From the NCBI GenBank assembly GCA_003566335.1, contig PXDR01000526.1, positions 1-5,392 of the forward strand: a stretch of 5,392 bases of DNA, written 5' to 3'. Source of the stretch: Cyanobacteria bacterium T3Sed10_344R1. Its GTDB lineage: Bacteria; Cyanobacteriota; Cyanobacteriia; Phormidesmidales; Phormidesmidaceae. Position numbers and translations under genes: made by a program. Under the pieces are notes generated by a model. The model made no database searches and was not told the origin of the DNA. It worked only from the letters and a program-made list of their open reading frames with translations. Shown here one piece after another: positions 1 through 4,384 of the stretch. Numbering within the stretch: the first letter of the stretch is position 1; each line of letters begins with the position of its first letter.

Positions 1-538
1 ATGATGTCGCCCCACTGGTGTTGGCATGGGGCAGAGGCGCTTGAGCCACCAGAGCTTCTAGGTTCTCCGCCAGAATAGAGCGGGGCATTTCACCGATCGC
101 ATCCCCCAACGTTTCGCCCGCCCTGTCGAGATAAACAAAATGGGGAATCCCATCAACCCGGTAGTGGAGCATTTCTGGCAGCCACTTGCTGTTATCCACA
201 TTCAGCATGACGAAATTCACCGTGTCGCCATAGTCGGTGCGTAGGTCTTCCATGTCCTCCGCCATCGCCTGACAGCTCGTACACCAGTTGGCGTAGAACT
301 CCATCAGGGTAGGCTTGCCGTTGGTTAATGCAGTGTCTAGAGGCACCGATGCCTCAGCCAGGGTACTCAGGGACGCCGATGGGGTCTGGGTTTGAAAGCC
401 CAAAACCACTGCCACAGTCAGCACCGTCGCCACCGTCACCAAAATCAAGTTGCGAACTTGTTGCCCAATAGTCTTAGGGGCTGGGTCAGTCTTGGCGGTT
501 TTGGCAGTCTTGGTGGAAGAAGAGGAATCGCTAGCCAT
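1..538 (-). CDS. txlA: Membrane-anchored thioredoxin-like protein, TxlA/HCF164 type (3' end cut by window)
   Basis: The sequence shows an ATG at 538 and 179 codons without a stop, running off the left edge. Residues 1-30 are Ser/Lys/Thr-rich. Residues about 31-48 are one hydrophobic segment (LILVTVATVLTVAVVLGF), a likely signal anchor. A thioredoxin fold follows, with the active site WCTSC (Cys86, Cys89) inside MEFYANWCTSCQAM and the cis-proline in DGIPHFVYLD (Pro132). The stretch NFVMLNVDNSKWLPEM is typical of cyanobacterial TxlA and plant HCF164. From family knowledge, HCF164 is a thylakoid-anchored, lumen-facing reductase that receives electrons through CcdA and is needed for cytochrome b6f assembly; TxlA is its cyanobacterial counterpart, about 190 aa long, so only a few residues are probably missing. 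The gene is divergent from the NIL-ferredoxin gene. No clear Shine-Dalgarno sequence precedes the ATG. The family call is firm; the exact function is inferred. Confidence 0.88.
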   Translation of the reverse strand, partial: MASDSSSSTKTAKTAKTDPAPKTIGQQVRNLILVTVATVLTVAVVLGFQTQTPSASLSTLAEASVPLDTALTNGKPTLMEFYANWCTSCQAMAEDMEDLRTDYGDTVNFVMLNVDNSKWLPEMLHYRVDGIPHFVYLDRAGETLGDAIGEMPRSILAENLEALVAQAPLPHANTSGATS

Positions 539-689
539 TACAAAAACAGGTCACAATTGAAAAAGGCGATTGTTTAAGGCTCAGGGTCAGCCTGTTTTAG
601 TCTAATACTTTGAAGTTTATTGACTCAGGTGATTGTCTTGGGCTGGCTGTCCTAAGCCCTGGGTTTGCTGATCTCTGGAGGCTTCCACC
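539..689. promoter_or_regulatory. Divergent intergenic spacer between txlA and the NIL-ferredoxin gene
   Basis: This 151-bp A/T-richer spacer must hold the promoters of both divergent genes. I could not place a convincing -35/-10 pair on either strand. TTGACT at 620-625 has no good -10 downstream, and TATTAG (minus strand, near 602-607) has no good -35. A short inverted repeat, AGGCT (577-581) and AGCCT (589-593), is a possible small hairpin or operator. TGGAGG at 676-681 lies 8 nt before the ATG at 690 and is a good ribosome-binding site that supports that start. Confidence 0.45.
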
Positions 690-1094
690 ATGAAGAAGCG
701 CGTTACCCTGACCTTCCCGAAACGGTCGGTGCATATGCCGATCACCTATCGGCTGGCCAAGGACTTCAATGTCGCCGCCAACATTATTCGAGCCCAGGTT
801 GCACCGAATCAGATCGGCACCCTCGTCGTCGAACTCCTGGGGGATATTGATCAGCTTGATGATGCCCTGGACTGGCTAGAGCAGCAGGGGATTTCGATTT
901 CTCTGGCTAACCGCGAAATTGCCGTGGATGAGGATGTCTGTGTGCACTGCGGTCTCTGTACTGGGGTCTGCCCCACCCAGGCACTCACCCTAGATCCCCA
1001 GACCTATCGGCTTACCTTTACTCGCTCGCGCTGCATTGTCTGTGAGCAATGCATTCCCGCCTGTCCGGTGCAGGCGATTTCGACGAATTTGTAG
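690..1094 (+). CDS. NIL-domain ferredoxin with two [4Fe-4S] motifs
   Basis: This is a 134-aa soluble protein. Residues about 3-77 form an NIL domain, the ACT-like ligand-binding fold found at the C-terminus of MetN methionine transporter ATPases. Residues about 78-134 form a bacterial-type two-cluster ferredoxin: CVHCGLCTGVCP (Cys84, 87, 90, 94) and CIVCEQCIPACP (Cys115, 118, 121, 125), both complete CxxCxxCxxxCP motifs. No signal peptide or membrane segment is seen, so it is likely cytoplasmic. Start: the ATG follows TGGAGG by 8 nt. Family knowledge: NIL/ferredoxin proteins in methanogens act with a COG1900 (DUF39) partner in making homocysteine from sulfide and aspartate semialdehyde. Cyanobacteria carry similar small proteins whose role is less clear. 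A role in sulfur or methionine redox chemistry is therefore inference, and no COG1900 gene is in this window. It is probably co-transcribed with the membrane-protein gene 74 bp downstream. Confidence 0.93.
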   Translation: MKKRVTLTFPKRSVHMPITYRLAKDFNVAANIIRAQVAPNQIGTLVVELLGDIDQLDDALDWLEQQGISISLANREIAVDEDVCVHCGLCTGVCPTQALTLDPQTYRLTFTRSRCIVCEQCIPACPVQAISTNL

Positions 1095-1104
1095 GCCAGT
1101 TTCT

Positions 1105-1146
1105 CTGTAGATTCATGCCTGTAGATTCATGCCTGTAGATTCATGT
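1105..1146. repeat. Three tandem copies of a 14-bp repeat
   Basis: The unit CTGTAGATTCATGC occurs at 1105-1118 and 1119-1132. A third copy ending in T instead of C lies at 1133-1146. The repeats fill most of the 74-bp gap between the NIL-ferredoxin stop and the next start, ending 22 bp before the downstream ATG. Near-perfect identity suggests recent slippage or expansion. The unit is not a palindrome and not a doubled heptamer. It could tune spacing or translation in the presumed operon, but nothing shows that it does. Confidence 0.95.
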
Positions 1147-1168
1147 CATTGCGCCAGAAGATAGCCCT

Positions 1169-1618
1169 ATGAGCCCACGACTGCGACAGCTTGGCTTATT
1201 ACGGCCCTTGGTGTCAGCGGGGCTGCTGCTGTTGGCCTATGCCACTGTTGGCTGGTTTTTACAGCATCAAGGGGTGGCCCCAGCCGTTTGGCTTGGGGTG
1301 GCAGGATTTGCGATCGCAAAAGCCAGCATCCTCACCATTCTGTGGAAACCTGTCCGTCGCCTGCTGTTGCTGGGCTTTCAGTCTGACCTGGGCTATTTCG
1401 TGCTGGTGCTGAGCTTGGCCTCAATGGCAGTGCTGTCGCTAATGTGGATTCAGCTCTTTGCCTATGGCCTGGTGGTGGTGGGGGCAGCACTACTGGTGCG
1501 GGTGGATACCCTGATTGCCAACTGGGATAGCATCTGGGCCTGGGGGCTGTTGTGGGGGCTGCCCCTGACTGGGCTGGGCCTGAGTTGGGGCATCACCCAG
1601 CATCTCGGCTGGATTTAG
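1169..1618 (+). CDS. Unrecognised small multi-pass membrane protein
   Basis: I do not recognise a named family. The 149-aa product is strongly hydrophobic. Likely membrane segments lie at about 12-31, 38-58, 73-93, 95-111 and 123-142, giving four or five passes depending on whether the third and fourth are separate. Charges are few: a basic N-terminus (Arg4, Arg6, Arg12), a KPVRR stretch (60-64) before the third segment, and RVDTLIANWD (111-120) in a late loop. The C-terminal third is rich in Trp (119, 123, 125, 129, 140, 148). No catalytic or metal-binding motif is visible. AGAAG (1156-1160) lies 8 nt before the ATG and supports this start. The gene follows the NIL-ferredoxin gene on the same strand, so it may share its transcript. 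It converges with uppP, leaving only 6 bp between the two ends. It is probably a real cyanobacterial hypothetical gene, because the frame is fully open, has an RBS and encodes a coherent membrane topology. Confidence 0.8.
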   Translation: MSPRLRQLGLLRPLVSAGLLLLAYATVGWFLQHQGVAPAVWLGVAGFAIAKASILTILWKPVRRLLLLGFQSDLGYFVLVLSLASMAVLSLMWIQLFAYGLVVVGAALLVRVDTLIANWDSIWAWGLLWGLPLTGLGLSWGITQHLGWI

Positions 1619-1624
1619 CCATCC

Positions 1625-2563
1625 TCAGACCGTTCCTCGGACTGCCCCGATCGCAACGACGCCCGCGAGCACCCAAAGGTAGTAAGAGAAGTAGCGAAAC
1701 CGGGCCTTATACAGCAGGTGCAACACCAGCTTTAGGGCCACAACGCCCACCGCCGCCGACACCACAAAGCCGACGAATAGGGGCATTAGCCCAATCTGGC
1801 CCGCCGATGGATCTTGAAATAACTCCAGGCTTTGCAGCAGGGTTGCCCCCAAGATCGTGGGAAAGGCAATGAAAAAGCTGTACTCTGCGGCCCACTGCCG
1901 CTTGAGCCCGGTGAATAGGGCAAAAGAAATGGTCATACCGCTACGGCTGAGCCCAGGAATCAACGCCAGCCCCTGGCCCACGCCAATCACCACGGCGACC
2001 CAGGGGGACAGGGCGCGCAACCCTCGATGCTGGCGCAGCTTGCGGTCAGTCCACCACAGCAAAATACCGGTGATCGCTAAGGTGACGCTAATGGCCATGG
2101 GGCGGGCAAACACCTCTTTGAACAGCGATCGCAGCGGAAACCCAATCAGCCCCGTGACCAAGACAGAAATCATCCCCAGCACCGCCAGCCGCAGGTAGAG
2201 CCGATCCCCCACCCGTTGACCACTGGGAAACACCAGGGAACGATTGCGCAGCCCCGACAGCCGCAGCTTCATCCGCTCCCCTCGGGAAGACCCCAACTCC
2301 GGGGCAAGCTCCCAAAAATCCAGCCAGATTCGCCGGGTCAACCGACTCAGGCTTTGACGAAACACCACCAAAATCGAGACCAGAGTGCCCACATGCACCA
2401 CCAGGTCAAAGAAAATCATCTCCGGGCTTTCCGGCGACGGCAGGCTAGAGCCCCGCTGAATAAACCAGTGCTGGGCCAGAACCAAATGACTGGTAGAACT
2501 CACCGGGAAAAACATGAAGATTCCCTGGATGATGCCTAGCACGACGGATTCTAAGAAGCTCAT
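1625..2563 (-). CDS. uppP: Undecaprenyl-diphosphate phosphatase (BacA/UppP family)
   Basis: UppP-family integral membrane enzymes dephosphorylate undecaprenyl diphosphate, recycling the lipid carrier for peptidoglycan and other envelope polymers and giving bacitracin tolerance. The 312-aa product shows the N-terminal hallmark PVSSTSH (residues 20-26), a middle FFDLVVHVGTL segment (51-61), and the second active-site block PGLSRSGMTIS (203-213) with the Ser-Arg-Ser core at 206-208, followed by EYSFFIAFPTILGA. About seven or eight hydrophobic segments can be traced. It is longer than the common length of about 270 aa because of a charged insert near residues 85-120. Oddity: the usual (E/Q)xxxE motif reads QGIFM, so Met17 sits where E. 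coli BacA has Glu21, while Gln13 matches Glu17. Family membership is secure, but activity needs checking. The ATG at 2563 fits the start of the family; no Shine-Dalgarno sequence is evident. The gene lies downstream of the C-S lyase gene on the same strand, with a repeat-filled 261-bp gap between them. Confidence 0.92.
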   Translation of the reverse strand: MSFLESVVLGIIQGIFMFFPVSSTSHLVLAQHWFIQRGSSLPSPESPEMIFFDLVVHVGTLVSILVVFRQSLSRLTRRIWLDFWELAPELGSSRGERMKLRLSGLRNRSLVFPSGQRVGDRLYLRLAVLGMISVLVTGLIGFPLRSLFKEVFARPMAISVTLAITGILLWWTDRKLRQHRGLRALSPWVAVVIGVGQGLALIPGLSRSGMTISFALFTGLKRQWAAEYSFFIAFPTILGATLLQSLELFQDPSAGQIGLMPLFVGFVVSAAVGVVALKLVLHLLYKARFRYFSYYLWVLAGVVAIGAVRGTV

Positions 2564-2569
2564 AAAGGG

Positions 2570-2604
2570 GCTGTTGGCTATTAGCTATTGGCTGTTGGCT
2601 ACAA
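2570..2604. repeat. Heptanucleotide array, GCTRTTR type (left arm)
   Basis: Five consecutive 7-bp units are seen: GCTGTTG, GCTATTA, GCTATTG, GCTGTTG and a degenerate GCTACAA. The array starts 6 bp upstream of the uppP ATG, so it lies in the uppP leader. Short tandem heptamer arrays are a known feature of filamentous cyanobacterial genomes. The same units appear in opposite orientation at 2791-2833. Bases 2581-2600 are the exact reverse complement of 2802-2821, a 20-bp perfect inverted repeat. Confidence 0.93.
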
Positions 2605-2690
2605 GATAAGACTGGGTCTGTGAGCTGAGCAATGTCGCCTTCCAGAGAGCCCAACGGGCAAGCAGGACTGCCCAAATCAGACGCAAGATC

Positions 2691-2717
2691 CCTATAGAAC
2701 CTACCAGGTTTGGTCAA
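2691..2717 (-). promoter_or_regulatory. Possible uppP promoter (weak)
   Basis: On the minus strand, TTGACC (2712-2717) and TATAGG (2691-2696) resemble -35 and -10 boxes and point toward uppP, about 130 bp from its ATG. The spacing is 15 bp, shorter than the ideal 17, so this is only a candidate. If it is real, the transcript would carry the left heptamer array in its 5' leader but not the right one. Confidence 0.22.
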
Positions 2718-2724
2718 CAGTTCA

Positions 2725-2762
2725 GTAAAGCTCAAGTCAAGATCAGTAATTTTCAGCTTTAC
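2725..2762. repeat. 8-bp perfect inverted repeat (possible hairpin)
   Basis: GTAAAGCT (2725-2732) and AGCTTTAC (2755-2762) are exact reverse complements around a 22-nt loop, in the spacer between the C-S lyase gene and uppP. Read in the direction of those genes, no T-run follows the stem, so it does not look like an intrinsic terminator. A second small stem, GGGCA (2656-2660) with TGCCC (2669-2673), lies nearer to uppP and also lacks a T-run. Confidence 0.45.
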
Positions 2763-2790
2763 AGCCTTGCAGAACCGCACATGACTGAAC

Positions 2791-2833
2791 CAACAGCCAA
2801 CAGCCAACAGCCAATAGCTAACAGCTAAACAGC
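2791..2833. repeat. Heptanucleotide array, inverted (right arm), overlapping a stop codon
   Basis: On the plus strand the units are CAACAGC three times (2791-2811), CAATAGC (2812-2818), TAACAGC (2819-2825) and an 8-base TAAACAGC (2826-2833). This is the same heptamer family as 2570-2604 in reverse orientation. The array runs into the 3' end of the minus-strand C-S lyase-like gene: its last codons TTG GCT GTT and the stop TAG (2825-2827) are repeat sequence. A transcript that reads through to uppP could pair the two arrays over at least 20 bp. Confidence 0.93.
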
Positions 2834-4057
2834 CAACACCTCCTGAATCTCCGCCACCAACGCCTCTATTTCGGTTTCTAGGCTGAAGTAGTGGAGGCAG
2901 GCGCGGACGCAGTTGGGGTACAGCAAGGTGCGAAGCAGGCTGCCTTGGGCTTCGAGTTGGTTGACGAGGTGTTTGTGTAGGGCTGGGCTGGGTTCGCCGT
3001 TGTCTAATACTTCAAAGGAGATCAGACCGGAGTCTGGGGGAGTGGTGCGTAGGGGTCGCAGGTTGGGCTGCTCGCCTAGGCGCTGCCAGAGGGTTTGGCT
3101 CAGCTGGCAGATCCGCTGATAGCGCTCTTGAGGATTGCCCCATTCAGCATGGGTTGCGATCGCACTATTGAGCGAAGCATAGAGCGGATAGTCGCTGGTG
3201 GCGACTTCGTACTGCTGCCCATTGGGCTGAAAGCCGATGGGATGACCGCTGCTGTCGTTAGTGACGCTGCGCCAGCCAATAAAGGTCGGTCGGACTTGGT
3301 CTAGGGCAGCTGGGGCGATGTAGAGTCCCCCAACTCCGGCTGGGCCGCACAGCCACTTGTGGCCGGTGAAGGCGTAGAAGTCTACGCCGGTTTCTTCAAG
3401 GTTTAGGGGCAACATGCCGACAGACTGGGCCGCATCCGCCAGCAGCAGTACGGAGCGAGGTTGGTGGTGGTGACACAGATCTGCGATCGCAGTCAAAGGC
3501 AGCACCTGTCCGGTATTCCAAAGAATATGGCTGACCACCACTAGCCGGGTTTGGGGCTGGAGATGGGCGGCAATCACATCTACGGCAGCCTGATCCGGGT
3601 CAGCCTGGTTGACCGTGGCCATCAGGGGGCAGGTGCTGACGCTCACCCCAAATCGGCGGCCAATTTCCTGCACGGTGGCGATGATACCGGGATGCTCGCA
3701 ATCCCCCATCAAGATATGGTCTCCGGCCTGCCAATCCAACCCCCAGAGGGGAATGTTGCAGCCCACGGTCACGTTTTCGGTCAGGGTGAGGGTGTCGGCT
3801 CCGACCCCGAGTTCGCTGCCGAGGGATTGGCGCAGGTCAGCCCCAAGCTGGCCTAGCCAGCGGTTGACCTGGTTAGAAAACGGCCCCTGCTGCTGAATTT
3901 GGCGTTGGGTGGTCTCTAGGGCTGCGATCGCAGCTTCTGGCATCGGCCCTTGACCGCCGTAATTGAAATAGTGCTTGGCCGCCAGGGCCGGAAACTGCTG
4001 ACGATAGTGAACCAAATCGGTGCGGGGAGACAGATCAGCAGTTTTCGCGGTGTTCAT
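2825..4057 (-). CDS. PLP-dependent class V-fold enzyme, cyanobacterial cystine/cysteine C-S lyase (C-DES)-like
   Basis: The 410-aa product has the fold-type I signature of class V aminotransferases and cysteine desulfurases. Seen: YFNYGGQGPMP (30-40), TENVTVGCN (93-101) for phosphate binding, EHPG with His122 stacking on PLP, ADAAQS with Asp208 and Gln211, and FTGHKW with the Schiff-base Lys234. YFNYGGQGP, WNTGQV and IGWRS match what I recall of Synechocystis C-DES, which splits cystine to cysteine persulfide, pyruvate and ammonia and can supply sulfur for Fe-S clusters. Where SufS has RxGHHC with its catalytic Cys, this protein reads RACLHY (385-390), so Tyr390 replaces that Cys; this argues for a lyase over a persulfide-relay desulfurase. 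Start: the frame is open upstream to an ATG at 4264, but those 69 residues look unlike the family, and ATG 4057 begins just before the conserved HYRQQFPAL. No Shine-Dalgarno sequence is clear. The product is likely cytoplasmic. The C-terminal codons lie in a repeat array. Confidence 0.85.
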   Translation of the reverse strand: MNTAKTADLSPRTDLVHYRQQFPALAAKHYFNYGGQGPMPEAAIAALETTQRQIQQQGPFSNQVNRWLGQLGADLRQSLGSELGVGADTLTLTENVTVGCNIPLWGLDWQAGDHILMGDCEHPGIIATVQEIGRRFGVSVSTCPLMATVNQADPDQAAVDVIAAHLQPQTRLVVVSHILWNTGQVLPLTAIADLCHHHQPRSVLLLADAAQSVGMLPLNLEETGVDFYAFTGHKWLCGPAGVGGLYIAPAALDQVRPTFIGWRSVTNDSSGHPIGFQPNGQQYEVATSDYPLYASLNSAIATHAEWGNPQERYQRICQLSQTLWQRLGEQPNLRPLRTTPPDSGLISFEVLDNGEPSPALHKHLVNQLEAQGSLLRTLLYPNCVRACLHYFSLETEIEALVAEIQEVLAV

Positions 4058-4384
4058 AAAGCAGGGTTGAAAAAGTGCCAGTTCCACTCTATCGCCCTCT
4101 CCCTCGCGGCTGAACCCGATCCCCATCTGTGGGCTTTCGGTGGTTTCTCTGTAGGCTCCCTGCGAGCTCGGCGTTCTACGATACTGCCGTTTGCCAAGAG
4201 ATTGCGGTATAACTTCAGAGAGAGCAATGTCTTGGGTAATCCCTAGGGCACCGCTGACATCCATCGATCTGGGTCAATATTCCGCCGACCAGTCCCCGCC
4301 GATCAAACCCGCAGCCTATGCCTGCCCCTGTCACGCTTCAGCGTTTGTGTTCTTGTGCCCCCATGATGGGGCAGCCTGACGCTT
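4058..4384. other. Divergent spacer with small hairpins between the C-S lyase and nuclease genes
   Basis: This stretch of about 330 bp holds no gene I can support, though frames stay open on both strands. Promoters for both flanking genes should lie here. The best candidate toward the lyase is AAGACA with TATACC on the minus strand near 4207-4234, and it is weak. Small structures cluster at the right end: ACGCTTCAGCGT (4333-4344), a 6-bp stem TGCCCC (4356-4361) with GGGGCA (4368-4373), and a direct repeat TGACGCT (4377-4383 and 4386-4392) that extends into the suggested start of the nuclease gene. Confidence 0.5.

Noticed and set aside
620..648. TTGACT as the -35 box of a promoter for the NIL-ferredoxin gene
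   Set aside because: No TATAAT-like sequence lies 15-19 bp downstream.
1600..1640. A bidirectional terminator between the convergent membrane-protein and uppP genes
   Set aside because: Only 6 bp separate the genes and I find no convincing stem plus T-run on either strand.
2649..2673. GC-rich stems (GCCC-aac-GGGC and GGGCA...TGCCC) as a terminator for the C-S lyase gene
   Set aside because: No T-run follows on the minus strand, so an intrinsic terminator cannot be claimed.
2445..2807. A minus-strand 120-codon frame across the uppP start and the upstream spacer
   Set aside because: It overlaps the first third of a well-supported uppP in another frame, and its unique part is heptamer-repeat translation (SQQPIANSQQPL-like), which is typical of spurious frames.
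2570..2833. CRISPR array or insertion sequence in the lyase-uppP spacer
   Set aside because: The repeats are contiguous heptamers without unique spacers, no transposase frame is present and no target-site duplication is visible at the outer edges.
4191..4379. A plus-strand 62-codon frame ahead of the nuclease
   Set aside because: No Shine-Dalgarno sequence, no recognisable motif, and it lies in the divergent spacer where promoters are expected.
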